Below the pieces are notes generated by a model. It had not been told where the DNA came from, did no database searches, and was given only the letters and a program-made list of their open reading frames with translations. Shown here one piece after another: positions 1 to 9,809 of a stretch of DNA of 64,000 bases; position 1 is the first letter of the stretch, and every line of letters begins with the position of its first letter. Both the position numbers and the translations under genes were made by a program. The stretch lies in contig QULP01000003.1 of assembly GCA_003481745.1 (NCBI GenBank), positions 186,001 to 250,000 of the forward strand. Reading direction: 5' to 3'. This DNA comes from Firmicutes bacterium OM04-13BH (GTDB lineage Bacteria; Bacillota; Clostridia; Lachnospirales; Lachnospiraceae).

Positions 1-413
1 ACTATCTGATCTGAAATCTCCTGCGCTTTTCTCAAACTGATTCCTTTTACCTCGGCAAGGCGTTCCGGTTCTTCCTCCATAATACGCAGGGTGTCTTCTT
101 TAAATCTGCGGACAATTCTTGCTGCCAGTGCCGCTCCAATTCCCTTAACTGCTCCCGAAGCCAAATACCGCTCCATCGCCTGAGAATCCTGTGGAACAAT
201 GACTTCATAAGAACTCATTACAAACTGCCGTCCATAGGAGGGATGTTCGGTATAATGCCCGAACGCTTTTATCGTTTCTCCCTCGTTCATATACTGAAAA
301 CTGCCGACACAAGTTAATTCTTCGTCCTCTGTGACTACCACCATAACCGTATATCCATTATCCTGATTTCGAAAGATAATGTGGTCAACGTATCCTTCTA
401 TGGTTTCCTCCAT
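1..413 (-). CDS. recD2: RecD2-type ATP-dependent DNA helicase, N-terminal part (runs off window)
   Basis: The reverse strand reads METIEGYVDHIIF from an ATG at 411-413 and stays open to the window edge, giving about 137 residues. The first ~85 residues match the N-terminal OB-like domain of RecD2 (YrrC) helicases. A helix-hairpin-helix follows (VKGIGAALAARIV, about 88-100), then a second one (VKGISLRKAQEI). The SF1 helicase motifs would lie outside the window. RecD2 is a 5'-3' helicase of Firmicutes that acts in DNA repair without RecBC. The start has an AAGGAAA ribosome binding site. Only 13 bases separate it from the mreB stop, so the two genes are probably co-transcribed. Confidence 0.85.
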   Translation of the reverse strand, partial: MEETIEGYVDHIIFRNQDNGYTVMVVVTEDEELTCVGSFQYMNEGETIKAFGHYTEHPSYGRQFVMSSYEVIVPQDSQAMERYLASGAVKGIGAALAARIVRRFKEDTLRIMEEEPERLAEVKGISLRKAQEISDQI

Positions 414-426
414 CTGCTTTCCTTTC

Positions 427-1419
427 TTATTTTCCCTCGACTTTACTCATTACATCAAGGTACTGTCCTGTTCCAACAGCCACTACCATTCCAGGGTCTT
501 CTGCAACAACTGTATTAATTCCTGTTTCTTCTTCAATCAATTTTTCGAATCCACCCAAAAGCGCCCCGCCTCCAGTTAAGACAATTCCACGTTCAGCAAC
601 ATCCGCAGCCAGTTCCGGCGGTGTTTTCTCAAGGACACTGTGAATCACTTCCATAATCTGAGCGATACATTCTGCAAGTGCCTCACGGATTTCTTCGGAT
701 GAAATCTCTGCACTTTTTGGAAGTCCGGATACAGTATCTCTGCCCTTTACTTCTATTGTATGTGGAAGAGTTTCCGGATAAACCGTTCCTATCTTTATCT
801 TTGCTGCCTCTGCTGTACGCTCACCAATAATCAGATTATAGTTTTTGCGGACATAACGCATAATTGCCTCATCAAAGTTATCTCCTGCTACTTTTATGGA
901 AGTTGAAACTACCGTTCCGCCCAGCGAAATTACTGCAACGTCTGTTGTTCCTCCTCCGATATCTACAATCATATTTCCAAATGGAATTGTAATATCAATT
1001 CCAGCTCCAATCGCCGCTGCAATCGGTTCTTCGATGATTGCAACGTCTCTTGCACCGGCACGATAAGTTGCCTCTTCTACTGCTTTTTTTTCTACTTCTG
1101 TGACACTGCTTGGCACACAAATGCTGACTCTTGGTTTTCGAAACGCTCTTTTTCCCATTGCCTTTGAAATAAAGTATTTGAGCATCTTTTCTGTTACTTC
1201 ATAGTCTGAAATCACGCCCTGACGCATCGGACGTACCGCCATAATGTTCCCCGGTGTTTTTCCAATCATCTGTCTTGCCTCTTCGCCGACTGCACGTATT
1301 TTATTTGTATCTTTATCATAGGCAACAACGGATGGCTCTTTTAATATGATTCCTTTTCCTTTTACATATACCAGAATGTTCGCTGTGCCCAAGTCAATTC
1401 CAATCTCTGTAGCTCCCAT
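427..1419 (-). CDS. mreB: Rod shape-determining protein, MreB/Mbl family
   Basis: This 330-residue bacterial actin homologue has the ATP-binding motifs in order: phosphate 1 (GIDLGTANI, about 7-15), phosphate 2 (DIGGGTTD, about 153) and the adenosine motif (VLTGGGALLGG, about 283). The length is normal for MreB or Mbl. The protein forms membrane-associated filaments that guide the elongation peptidoglycan machinery. mreC and mreD are not beside it, so it may be the Mbl/MreBH-type paralogue rather than the mreBCD copy; sequence alone does not settle this. It has its own promoter at 1499-1527 and is followed by recD2. Confidence 0.93.
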   Translation of the reverse strand: MGATEIGIDLGTANILVYVKGKGIILKEPSVVAYDKDTNKIRAVGEEARQMIGKTPGNIMAVRPMRQGVISDYEVTEKMLKYFISKAMGKRAFRKPRVSICVPSSVTEVEKKAVEEATYRAGARDVAIIEEPIAAAIGAGIDITIPFGNMIVDIGGGTTDVAVISLGGTVVSTSIKVAGDNFDEAIMRYVRKNYNLIIGERTAEAAKIKIGTVYPETLPHTIEVKGRDTVSGLPKSAEISSEEIREALAECIAQIMEVIHSVLEKTPPELAADVAERGIVLTGGGALLGGFEKLIEEETGINTVVAEDPGMVVAVGTGQYLDVMSKVEGK

Positions 1420-1498
1420 ATTTTTACCCCTTTCCTGCCTTTTATTTTCATCTTATTTTAAGATTCTGGCAGACCACAGCCTGACTGCTGTGTGTTTC

Positions 1499-1527
1499 AT
1501 TATACCGAACTTACCGAAAAATGAAAA
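1499..1527 (-). promoter_or_regulatory. Predicted SigA promoter of mreB
   Basis: Reading the minus strand, -35 is TTTTCA (1522-1527) and -10 is TATAAT (1499-1504), with a 17-base spacer. The -35 is weak and the -10 is consensus. A small hairpin (CACAGC/GCTGTG) lies in the predicted leader. Confidence 0.6.
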
Positions 1528-1534
1528 GAGGCAA

Positions 1535-4384
1535 TCATTTCAAATATTTTGACACGTACTGACCTGTATAGGAGACAGGATTCGCTGCAACTTCTTCCGG
1601 TGTTCCAAATGCCACCACAGTTCCCCCGTTATCCCCTCCTTCCGGACCAATATCGATAAGATAATCCGCAGTTTTTATGACATCTAAATTGTGTTCAATG
1701 ACAACAACGGTATTTCCTCCTTCACAAAGACGCTGTAAAATTTCGATTAATTTATGCACGTCTGCAAAATGAAGTCCGGTTGTCGGCTCATCTAAGATAT
1801 AAATCGTCTTTCCGGTACTTCTTTTGCTTAACTCAGAAGCCAGCTTGATTCTCTGTGCTTCACCTCCGGAAAGCTCCGTAGAAGGCTGTCCTAAGCGGAT
1901 ATAAGAAAGTCCTACATCATAAAGGGTCTGAATCTTTCTTTTGATAGACGGTACATGTTCAAAAAATTCCAGTGCTTCTTCCACCGTCATATTTAACACA
2001 TCATAAATGCTTTTTCCCTTGTATTTGACTTCCAAAGTCTCACGGTTGTAACGTTTCCCATGACACACTTCGCAAGGCACATAAACATCCGGAAGAAAAT
2101 GCATCTCAATTTTTAAGATTCCATCTCCACTACATGCCTCACAGCGTCCACCTTTTACATTAAAGCTGAAACGACCTTTCTTATAACCTCTCGCTTTTGC
2201 ATCCGCAGTTGCCGCAAATAAATCACGAATCTGGTCAAATACTCCTGTATACGTTGCAGGATTTGACCTTGGAGTTCGTCCGATTGGGGACTGGTCAATC
2301 GCAATGACCTTATCAAGTTGTTCCACTCCTTCGATGCATTTATGTTTTCCTGCCACCACTCTTGCACGATTTAATTTTTTTGCAAGACTCTTATACAAAA
2401 TTTCATTGACAAGCGAACTCTTTCCAGAACCTGATACTCCGGTTACACAGGTCATAACCCCCAATGGGAAATTGACATCTATATTTTTTAAATTATTTTC
2501 CTCTGCGCCTCTTACAGTCAAAAATCCCGTCGGCTGTTTTCTCTCCTTTGGAACCGGAATCTTTAATTCACCGCTCAAATATTTTCCAGTAATTGATTCC
2601 GGACACTGCATAATTTCTTCGGCGGTTCCAATTGCAACCAGCTCTCCTCCATGTTCTCCTGCACCAGGTCCAATATCAACAATGCAGTCGGCTTCCCTCA
2701 TCGTATCTTCATCATGTTCGACCACAATCAGCGTATTTCCTAAATCTCTCAAATGCTTCAAAGCGGATAACAGCCTGTCATTATCTCTCTGGTGCAATCC
2801 AATACTCGGTTCATCCAGAATATAGGCAACCCCGACAAGCCCCGAACCAATCTGGGTTGCCAGACGAATTCTCTGTGCCTCTCCTCCGGAAAGTGTTCCG
2901 GTCGCTCTTGAAAGCGTCAGATATTCTAAACCTACACTCACAAGAAAACCAACCCTTGCACGAATTTCTTTTAACACCTGATTTCCGACTAACTGCTGTG
3001 TCTCTGTAAGCTTTAAATTTTCCAAAAATTCCTGAAGATTACGAATCGAAAGTGCCGTTACCTCGGAAATATTTTTCTCTCCGACTGTTACGGCAAGCGC
3101 TTCTTTTTTCAGACGCTGACCTTTACAGGTCTTGCACGGTGTAATCTGCATGAAACTTTCATATTCCTGTTTGGAACTCTCTGAACCGGTTTCTCTATAC
3201 CGACGCTCCACGTTTTTGATAAGCCCCTCAAAAGCAACATCATAAATGCCTTCTCCACGCTGACCTTTATAATAAACTTTTACTTTCTTTCCACCTGTTC
3301 CATTGAGAATCACGTCTTTAATTTCATCCGAATAATCCTGAAACGGAGTTTCCAAATCAAAATGATATTCCTCGGCAAGTGCATCTAAAATTGCACGGGT
3401 AAAACTGCCCTTATCCGTACAGGACTGCCATCCAAGCACAACGATTGCACCCTCGGCAATACTTAAACTCTGATCCGGAATCATTAACTCCACGTCAAAT
3501 TCCATCTTATATCCGAGACCTAAACAGTCCGGACACGCTCCAAACGGATTATTAAATGAAAAGCTTCTCGGTTCAATTTCATCAATGCTGATTCCACAAT
3601 CCGGACAGGAAAAGCTCTGACTGAAATTAATTACGTTTCCATCCATGGTATCTACCACCATCAGTCCATCTGCAAGATGAAGCACATTTTCAATAGAATC
3701 GGTCAGACGCTTTTCGATTCCCTCTTTTACAATCAGACGGTCTACAACAATCTCAATATTATGCTTAATATTTTTATCTAATTTGATTTCTTCATTTAAT
3801 TCATAAAGATTCCCGTCAATCAGCACACGGACATAACCGCTCTTTCTTGCCTGTTCCAGCAGTTTGGCATGTGTTCCCTTCCGGCCTCTTACGACTGGAG
3901 CAAGCAGTTGGAATTTCGTCCGCTCGGGCAGTGCCATAATCTGGTCTACCATCTGGTCTACGGTCTGTTTTTTGATTTCTTTTTTACACTTTGGACAATG
4001 CGGAATCCCCACCCTTGCATACAATAAACGAAAATAATCGTAAATTTCGGTTACTGTTCCAACGGTAGAACGGGGATTTCGATTCGTTGACTTTTGATCA
4101 ATGGAAATCGCCGGAGACAGTCCTTCAATACTCTCCACATCCGGCTTTTCCATCTGTCCTAAAAACTGTCTTGCATAAGAAGAAAGCGACTCCATATATC
4201 TGCGCTGTCCTTCCGCATAAATTGTATCAAATGCCAGAGAACTCTTTCCTGAACCACTTAGACCGGTCAGCACAACAAATTCATTTCTTGGAATGTCTAC
4301 ACTTAAATTTTTTAAATTATTTTCATTTGCTCCACGTATCTTAATAAATTTATGTTCCTGATTTCTCAATGTATTTTTCCTCAT
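1535..4384 (-). CDS. uvrA: Excinuclease ABC subunit UvrA
   Basis: This 949-residue protein is full length for UvrA. It has two ABC ATPase modules: Walker [10 protein letters not shown] near residue 42 and GVSGSGKSS near 640, and two LSGGEAQRI signatures. Cysteine pairs for zinc modules are present, including the C-terminal one around CEACSGDG and CEVCHGKRY. UvrA dimers recognise bulky DNA lesions and load UvrB in nucleotide excision repair. uvrB is not adjacent, although it often is in Firmicutes. The ATG at 4384 is very close to its AAGGA; an in-frame TTG six codons later has better spacing (GAGG, 9 bases), so the start is slightly uncertain. A LexA box overlaps its promoter. Confidence 0.97.
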   Translation of the reverse strand: MRKNTLRNQEHKFIKIRGANENNLKNLSVDIPRNEFVVLTGLSGSGKSSLAFDTIYAEGQRRYMESLSSYARQFLGQMEKPDVESIEGLSPAISIDQKSTNRNPRSTVGTVTEIYDYFRLLYARVGIPHCPKCKKEIKKQTVDQMVDQIMALPERTKFQLLAPVVRGRKGTHAKLLEQARKSGYVRVLIDGNLYELNEEIKLDKNIKHNIEIVVDRLIVKEGIEKRLTDSIENVLHLADGLMVVDTMDGNVINFSQSFSCPDCGISIDEIEPRSFSFNNPFGACPDCLGLGYKMEFDVELMIPDQSLSIAEGAIVVLGWQSCTDKGSFTRAILDALAEEYHFDLETPFQDYSDEIKDVILNGTGGKKVKVYYKGQRGEGIYDVAFEGLIKNVERRYRETGSESSKQEYESFMQITPCKTCKGQRLKKEALAVTVGEKNISEVTALSIRNLQEFLENLKLTETQQLVGNQVLKEIRARVGFLVSVGLEYLTLSRATGTLSGGEAQRIRLATQIGSGLVGVAYILDEPSIGLHQRDNDRLLSALKHLRDLGNTLIVVEHDEDTMREADCIVDIGPGAGEHGGELVAIGTAEEIMQCPESITGKYLSGELKIPVPKERKQPTGFLTVRGAEENNLKNIDVNFPLGVMTCVTGVSGSGKSSLVNEILYKSLAKKLNRARVVAGKHKCIEGVEQLDKVIAIDQSPIGRTPRSNPATYTGVFDQIRDLFAATADAKARGYKKGRFSFNVKGGRCEACSGDGILKIEMHFLPDVYVPCEVCHGKRYNRETLEVKYKGKSIYDVLNMTVEEALEFFEHVPSIKRKIQTLYDVGLSYIRLGQPSTELSGGEAQRIKLASELSKRSTGKTIYILDEPTTGLHFADVHKLIEILQRLCEGGNTVVVIEHNLDVIKTADYLIDIGPEGGDNGGTVVAFGTPEEVAANPVSYTGQYVSKYLK

Positions 4385-4419
4385 TTCCTTCTTGCGATCT
4401 GATTAACTTCAACAGTATC

Positions 4420-4448
4420 ATTATAGCACAGGGATTTTTTATTTACAA
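4420..4448 (-). promoter_or_regulatory. Predicted SigA promoter of uvrA
   Basis: On the minus strand, -35 is TTGTAA (4443-4448), the spacer is 17 bases, and -10 is TATAAT (4420-4425), preceded by an extended TGC. The -35 overlaps the LexA box. Confidence 0.7.
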
Positions 4449-4459
4449 ACATTTGTTCG
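4446..4459 (-). promoter_or_regulatory. LexA (DinR) SOS box upstream of uvrA
   Basis: The minus strand reads CGAACAAATGTTTG. This fits the published Gram-positive LexA/DinR consensus CGAACRNRYGTTYG at every position. It overlaps the uvrA -35, so LexA binding would block RNA polymerase. This indicates SOS induction of uvrA. Confidence 0.85.
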
Positions 4460-4517
4460 TATCATTTTCAAGACACGTTTTTATACTTTTAACACTCTCC
4501 TTATAACTTTGTAAAAG

Positions 4518-4545
4518 AAAAAAACAGCCTGTATTAGACTGTCCT
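4518..4545 (-). terminator. Possible weak terminator after the CBS gene
   Basis: Past the CBS-gene stop, the minus strand has a short imperfect hairpin (ACAG/CTGT) followed by a run of seven T. The stem is weak, but the position between the CBS stop and the uvrA promoter is right. Confidence 0.4.
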
Positions 4546-4576
4546 TTTCTTATAATTTTTATCCTGACTTAAGTGG

Positions 4577-5023
4577 TTAACCTACTGTTTCCATATATAC
4601 TTTTTTCGATTCGGTCTTTGATTTTCTGCCGGCAGATGCCATATACATCATAATATCACGTCTTGTGACAATTCCGATAAAATTCTTCTGGTCATCTATA
4701 ACCGGAACAAAATTCTGGCGAAGTGCTTTATCGAGCAAATCTTCCATATCCGAATCAATCCGAACCGGTGCATAATCCATTCTACGCTCAAAGGAACGAA
4801 TCGGAACTTCTTCTGCTTTCTTCAAATCAAATGCCCCACGTTCTTTCAGACCCCATAACAAATCACCTTCTGTGATTGTACCTACATATTTTCCGTCCAC
4901 TCCAATCACTGGAATACAGGAATACTTGTGATATTCCATCTTTTCAAGCACCTGTCTTAAACTGTAATTGTCATAAATATAAGCAACATCACTTTTTGGA
5001 GTAAGGAAAAATAAAATATTCAT
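4577..5023 (-). CDS. Two-CBS-domain protein
   Basis: This 148-residue stand-alone protein consists of two CBS motifs, about residues 10-60 (ending IPVIGVDGKYVGTITEGDLL) and 75-130 (ending VPVIDDQKNFIGIVTRRDI). Such Bateman modules bind adenine nucleotides and usually sense energy state or second messengers. No catalytic domain is attached, so the regulated partner is unknown. The start follows GGAGG with a 10-base spacer. It stands alone between uvrA and hemW, with about 200 bases upstream. Confidence 0.85.
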   Translation of the reverse strand: MNILFFLTPKSDVAYIYDNYSLRQVLEKMEYHKYSCIPVIGVDGKYVGTITEGDLLWGLKERGAFDLKKAEEVPIRSFERRMDYAPVRIDSDMEDLLDKALRQNFVPVIDDQKNFIGIVTRRDIMMYMASAGRKSKTESKKVYMETVG

Positions 5024-5229
5024 AATATAAAGCCTCCCATAAACTTATATGCGCTCTTACCATCTTTCGGAGTTTATTTATGTAGCTCTGTCCCCATTAC
5101 AAAACATACCTGTCAACTCCTGCGTCTTTTATTTTGCCACAGAAGTCCTTATTTTTCCAGATTTTATTTCTAAAACTTTCTTAAATTTTTCTAATATTTC
5201 TTAAGATAGCCCGAACAAAAATCAGGCAG

Positions 5230-6369
5230 TTAAAACAGAAACTCTGATAAAATCTGATTGCTTACCAGTACCCCGTCTTCCGTTAAAAAGATTCGGTCTT
5301 TTTTCTCTTTTATCATGCCCTCTTCAATAAATTTCTTTAAGGTCTGTCCATACACATCTTCGAGTTCCCGTCCAAAGGCACGGTGAAATTCTTTTTTCGA
5401 AACACCATAAGTTTTGCGAAGTCCCAGAAACATAAACTCTTCAATCTGCTGACGGTTCTCTAAAAATTCCACATCTTTTCGCATCTCTTTTGGCACTGCG
5501 GATTTTTCCAGGTATTCACTCATCTCTCTGGTATTGTTCATACGCATATTTTGAATCAGAGAGGCTGATCCAAGCCCGATTCCAAGATACTCTCCCCGCT
5601 CCCAGTAACGCAGATTATGTTTACATTCTTTCTGCGGTTTCGCATAGTTTGAAATCTCATACTGCATATAGCCGTTTGCTTCTAAGATACGTTTTGTTGT
5701 CTGATAAATTGCTCTGCTTTCCTCTTCATTCGGCAGAAGTTCCGGATGTGCATCATATTTTTCATAAAAAGGTGTGCCCTCTTCTATGATAAGCTGATAC
5801 GCAGAAATGTGTTCCGGATTTAATTCCACTGTTTTTTGCAGTTCTTCTTCCCATTCCTCTTTGGTCTGAGAAGGCAAAGAGGACATCAAATCCAGATTAA
5901 TATTCGTAAATCCGGCTTCTCTTGCCAACTGATAAGCTTCCAGAAGCTGTTCAAAATTGTGAATCCGTCCAAGCACTTTCAAATTCTCATCTTTTACCGA
6001 CTGCATGCCGATGCTTAAACGATTGATTCCACATGCCTTATAAACTTCAAGTTTTTCTCTGTCAACCGTCCCCGGATTCATCTCTGTTGTAATCTCCGGA
6101 TGTTTGACAAATTCAAAGATTTCATAAAGTGCATCAAAGATACGTTTTGTCTGTTCCGCTCTTAAGCAGGACGGAGTTCCCCCACCCACAAAAACTGTTG
6201 ATACTTTGTAATTCCCCGCAAATTTCTTATAGCTTTTTATTTCTTTTATCAGCGCATCTACGTACGCCTCTTTTTCTTCTTCTGTCGCCTCTTTCGATAA
6301 AAAATCACAGTAATTGCATTTTTTTACGCAAAACGGTACATGAAGATACAGTCCCAAATCCTTCTTCAT
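5230..6369 (-). CDS. hemW: Radical SAM haem chaperone HemW
   Basis: This is a 379-residue protein from the chosen ATG. The radical SAM cluster motif near the N-terminus is CVKKCNYCDF (CxxxCxxC). GGGTPS follows, then the HemW C-terminal region with its winged-helix end. HemW proteins resemble oxygen-independent coproporphyrinogen III oxidase but act as haem chaperones, and annotations often confuse the two. An upstream in-frame GTG at 6393 would add eight residues. I prefer the ATG at 6369 because GGAAGG lies 11 bases before it and the protein then begins MKKDLGLYLHVPF, as in relatives. It follows lepA by 81 bases, a usual clostridial arrangement, and is probably co-transcribed with it. Confidence 0.93.
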   Translation of the reverse strand: MKKDLGLYLHVPFCVKKCNYCDFLSKEATEEEKEAYVDALIKEIKSYKKFAGNYKVSTVFVGGGTPSCLRAEQTKRIFDALYEIFEFVKHPEITTEMNPGTVDREKLEVYKACGINRLSIGMQSVKDENLKVLGRIHNFEQLLEAYQLAREAGFTNINLDLMSSLPSQTKEEWEEELQKTVELNPEHISAYQLIIEEGTPFYEKYDAHPELLPNEEESRAIYQTTKRILEANGYMQYEISNYAKPQKECKHNLRYWERGEYLGIGLGSASLIQNMRMNNTREMSEYLEKSAVPKEMRKDVEFLENRQQIEEFMFLGLRKTYGVSKKEFHRAFGRELEDVYGQTLKKFIEEGMIKEKKDRIFLTEDGVLVSNQILSEFLF

Positions 6370-6450
6370 TTGTTTTACTACCTTCCCACACACTGACCTA
6401 TTTTGATCTATTTTTATTACTTTTCTTTATTACATTACTGTCACAATAGC

Positions 6451-8265
6451 TTAATCTTCGTCTAATTTTAATACACTCATAAATGCTTTCTGTGGAATCT
6501 CCACGTTACCAACCTGACGCATTCTCTTCTTTCCTTCTTTCTGCTTTTCAAGCAGTTTTCTCTTTCTGGAAATATCTCCACCATAGCATTTTGCAAGTAC
6601 ATCTTTTCGCATTGCTCTTACGGTTTCACGTGCAATAATCTTACTTCCAATTGCTGCCTGAATCGGAATTTCAAAGAGCTGTCTCGGAATCTCTTCTTTT
6701 AATTTCTCACACATCTTTCTGCCGCGCTCATAAGCAGAGCCTTCAAATACAATAAAAGAAAGCGCATCCACTTCTTCTTTGTTGACTAAAATATCCAGCT
6801 TAACCAGCTCACTTCTCTCATAGCCAAGCATTTCATAATCAAAAGAAGCATATCCTCTGGAACGGGATTTTAAGGCATCAAAGAAATCATAAATAATTTC
6901 GTTCAGTGGAAGATGATATTTTAAAAGTGCACGTGTAGTCTCCATATATTCCATTCCCTGATACTGACCACGACGTTCCTGACATAAATCCATAATCGGT
7001 CCAATAAAGTCCGTTGTCACCATAATTTCCGCTTTTACCATCGGCTCTTCCATGTAATCAATTTCAGATGGATCCGGAAGATTAGACGGATTCGTTAATT
7101 CCATCATTTCTCCATTTGTTTTATAGACACGGTAAACAACACCCGGTGCAGTCGTAACCAAATCAAGATTGTACTCTCTCTCCAGACGTTCCTGAATAAT
7201 TTCAAGATGTAAAAGCCCTAAGAATCCACAGCGGAAACCAAATCCTAATGCAATTGAAGTTTCCGGTTCAAACTGAAGGGAGGCATCATTTAACTGCAGT
7301 TTTTCAAGTGCATCTCTTAAATCCTGATATTTTGAACCATCTGCAGGATAGACCCCACAGTATACCATCGGATTTACTTTTTTGTAACCCGGAAGCGGTG
7401 CATCGCATGGACGCTCATCATCTGTGATAGTATCACCCACGCGGGTATCTTTTACATTTTTAATACTTGCTGTGACATAACCAACCATACCTGCGGATAA
7501 CTCATCGCATGGAATAAACTGTCCTGCTCCAAAATATCCAACTTCTACTACCTCTTCTACGGCTCCGGTTGCCATCATACGAATACGTGTACCTTTCTTT
7601 ACTGTTCCCTCTTTGATTCGGCAAAATACAATAACACCCTTATAAGAATCATAGACGGAGTCAAAAATCAATGCCTGAAGCGGTGCAGACGCATCCCCTG
7701 TCGGTGCCGGAATTTTCGTCACAATCTGCTCTAACACTTCTTCGATATTGAGTCCCATTTTTGCAGAAATCAAAGGTGCATCTTGTGCTTCGATTCCAAT
7801 GACATCTTCAATTTCATTTTTGACACGTTCCGGTTCTGCACTTGGTAGGTCAATTTTATTGATGACCGGAAATACATCCAAATCGTGGTCCAGTGCAAGG
7901 TATACATTTGCAAGTGTCTGCGCTTCAATTCCCTGTGCCGCATCGACAACTAAAATTGCACCGTCACAGGCTGCCAGACTTCTTGAAACCTCATAGTTAA
8001 AGTCAACATGCCCCGGGGTATCAATCAAGTTAAAAATATACTCTTCTCCGTCCTTTGCTTTATATACAATACGAACTGCCTGAGATTTGATTGTAATTCC
8101 TCTCTCACGCTCCAACTCCATGTTATCAAGCACCTGTGCCTGCATCTCTCTTGCAGTTAAAAGACCGGTTTTTTCAATGATACGGTCTGCAAGGGTGGAT
8201 TTTCCATGGTCAATATGTGCGATAATACAAAAATTTCTGATTTTACTTTGTTCAATTCCTGCCAT
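6451..8265 (-). CDS. lepA: Elongation factor 4 (LepA)
   Basis: This 604-residue translational GTPase has G1 AHIDHGKST near residue 16, DTPGHVDF, and NKIDLP. Domain II, EF-G-like domains and the LepA-specific C-terminal domain follow. EF4 binds ribosomes and back-translocates or remodels stalled complexes. The length is normal (about 600). The gene has its own predicted promoter just downstream of the spoIIP stop and sits in the conserved gpr-spoIIP-lepA-hemW order. Confidence 0.98.
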   Translation of the reverse strand: MAGIEQSKIRNFCIIAHIDHGKSTLADRIIEKTGLLTAREMQAQVLDNMELERERGITIKSQAVRIVYKAKDGEEYIFNLIDTPGHVDFNYEVSRSLAACDGAILVVDAAQGIEAQTLANVYLALDHDLDVFPVINKIDLPSAEPERVKNEIEDVIGIEAQDAPLISAKMGLNIEEVLEQIVTKIPAPTGDASAPLQALIFDSVYDSYKGVIVFCRIKEGTVKKGTRIRMMATGAVEEVVEVGYFGAGQFIPCDELSAGMVGYVTASIKNVKDTRVGDTITDDERPCDAPLPGYKKVNPMVYCGVYPADGSKYQDLRDALEKLQLNDASLQFEPETSIALGFGFRCGFLGLLHLEIIQERLEREYNLDLVTTAPGVVYRVYKTNGEMMELTNPSNLPDPSEIDYMEEPMVKAEIMVTTDFIGPIMDLCQERRGQYQGMEYMETTRALLKYHLPLNEIIYDFFDALKSRSRGYASFDYEMLGYERSELVKLDILVNKEEVDALSFIVFEGSAYERGRKMCEKLKEEIPRQLFEIPIQAAIGSKIIARETVRAMRKDVLAKCYGGDISRKRKLLEKQKEGKKRMRQVGNVEIPQKAFMSVLKLDED

Positions 8266-8349
8266 AAATTCGTTTTTTCTCCTCTAAACTGTTTTTCAAC
8301 TTGAACTTTATTTTAATTTTAAAGTGATTTTTATCTCTTGCTAACGCTC

Positions 8350-8379
8350 AGTATAGCACGAGATTCCCTGCATGCGCAA
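8350..8379 (-). promoter_or_regulatory. Predicted promoter of lepA-hemW
   Basis: On the minus strand, -35 is TTGCGC (8374-8379), the spacer is 18 bases, and -10 is TATACT (8350-8355), with an extended TGC. It lies between the spoIIP stop and lepA, which would let lepA be expressed apart from the sporulation genes. Confidence 0.6.
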
Positions 8380-8384
8380 GCGTT

Positions 8385-9683
8385 TCATGCCCCTGTCAGC
8401 ACTTTGTTCAAAATGTCTGCAAGGGGCTGCATTGCGTTCATTTCTTCTTCTACCGTATTTGTCTGTGCCCCACATTCAACCAGCAAAGCTTTTGGTCTCA
8501 AGTGCAGATTATAGCGATATCCTCTTAGATAAATCGTACGAAACCAGTCCGGATAATATTCTTTGGCATACCGCGCAAGCTGAAGCGAAAATGCAAGATT
8601 ATCCTGAATATAAGGATTCGGCAGATGGGAAAGTTCTCCATTTTGATTCGTCCGGCTTAGACCATTAAAAAACATAATCTTTGCCGTCGGCTTTCCGTTT
8701 ATTTCCGTCACCAGCCGTTTCGCACCGGTTACTCCATCCCTGTGCAGGTCAATCACCACTTCAATACTTGGATTTTCCTCCAAAATCCGGCTGATGGTCT
8801 CTTGTGCATAGTTATAAGCCTTATTTCTGTCTAATTTTCCACCCATAATATCAAATGTGTCTGTCACATGCATGACGTTGTATCCGTATGTATCCCGAAG
8901 CAGAGTCGTCAAATACTCTCCCACCCCCACTATCATTGTGGAAGCATCCCCTGGAACAGAATCTGCAAATTCCTCCTGTGAATGACTGTGATAAATCAGA
9001 ATCTGCGGATTTTCTGCCCCTGCACTCATCCGCAAATCTTTTTCCAAGAGTGTCACTGCATTAAGCTGTTCACTGTTAATGCTGGTTGTCTTATCTATCG
9101 TATAAAAATTGCTGATGACAAAATTAAAATCCTGAAACTGCTCCAATGGAAGGTCCATGACCGGGGCACCGGCTGTCAATGTCCCCTTCTGCCCGTTTTC
9201 CGTTCCTGCATTTTCTTCAATCTTTTCTTCTGTATTTTCTTGCGTACTTTCTTCCGTATTTTCTTGCATGTTTTCTTCCACTGCACTTTTTTCCTCACTA
9301 TCCATTCCTGTACTCTCCTGATTTTTTTCTTTCGGTCCCGCCTCCTGATTTTCCTTTGTCAGATTTTCAACTAAAAATTGTTCATTTTCTTTGATAATCT
9401 TCCGGTCGGTTTCCGAATCTGCCCCCGCCTGTTCCGAAATGCTTCGTACATTTATCCCACCTCTTACAAATAACCCACTTAAAATATTGGCACTAAGCGA
9501 TGCGTCTTTTCCATCCGATTCTAATATCGATGGGAGATAAACCTCGACTGCCTGCTCTTCCAGATTTATTCCCATCCATACAAATGTCTCTTTATCAAAA
9601 GAGAGCCCCTTCAAACTCAGATATCCTGCAAGAACGATAAAAATCCCCCATAAAACCAGCTTTTTCCTGTTTCCTTCTCTCAT
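8385..9683 (-). CDS. spoIIP: Stage II sporulation protein P (SpoIIP)
   Basis: This 432-residue protein has one N-terminal membrane segment (LVLWGIFIVLAGYLSLKGL). A low-complexity Glu/Asn/Gln linker with ENTEE-type repeats follows (about residues 105-160), then the SpoIIP amidase/endopeptidase domain. Metal-binding motifs HSHSQEEF and VIDLHRDG are visible. SpoIIP works with SpoIID to degrade septal peptidoglycan during engulfment. A TTG-initiated extension to 9722 is possible, but AGGGGG sits six bases before the ATG at 9683, and the extension would run into a dispersed repeat, so I use 9683. The gene lies between gpr and lepA, as in other clostridia. Confidence 0.93.
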   Translation of the reverse strand: MREGNRKKLVLWGIFIVLAGYLSLKGLSFDKETFVWMGINLEEQAVEVYLPSILESDGKDASLSANILSGLFVRGGINVRSISEQAGADSETDRKIIKENEQFLVENLTKENQEAGPKEKNQESTGMDSEEKSAVEENMQENTEESTQENTEEKIEENAGTENGQKGTLTAGAPVMDLPLEQFQDFNFVISNFYTIDKTTSINSEQLNAVTLLEKDLRMSAGAENPQILIYHSHSQEEFADSVPGDASTMIVGVGEYLTTLLRDTYGYNVMHVTDTFDIMGGKLDRNKAYNYAQETISRILEENPSIEVVIDLHRDGVTGAKRLVTEINGKPTAKIMFFNGLSRTNQNGELSHLPNPYIQDNLAFSLQLARYAKEYYPDWFRTIYLRGYRYNLHLRPKALLVECGAQTNTVEEEMNAMQPLADILNKVLTGA

Positions 9684-9741
9684 TTTGTTCCCCCTATCAC
9701 CTCCTATCTTTATATGAGACAATCCCTGCGCTTTATGCCTT

Positions 9742-9785
9742 GTAAAGCGGACATTCGCAATCCGCTTCGCTACTTGCTCATGAAC
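9742..9785. repeat. Dispersed structured element, truncated copy 1
   Basis: This 44-base head matches those at 40321 and 50510 closely (two differences from the latter). It contains the hairpin AAGCGGA/TCCGCTT followed by CTACTTGCTCATGAAC. The body is missing; only a short GAAC/GTTC pairing remains after it, as if the inner hairpins had been deleted. It lies between gpr and spoIIP. Confidence 0.8.
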
Positions 9786-9809
9786 ACAGATAAGTTCTGA
9801 ACCTGCTTT

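Noticed and set aside
2304..2825. Open plus-strand frame of 173 codons within uvrA
   Set aside because: It is the antisense shadow of a clearly coding minus-strand gene; composition is Ser/Leu/Pro-rich, as expected of such shadows.
6370..6393. GTG start for hemW eight codons upstream
   Set aside because: The ribosome binding site for it is poor, whereas GGAAGG precedes the ATG at 6369 and relatives start there.
9200..9360. Possible tandem repeat array in spoIIP (ENTEE-type)
   Set aside because: It is a low-complexity Glu/Asn/Gln linker between membrane anchor and amidase domain, not a separate repeat.
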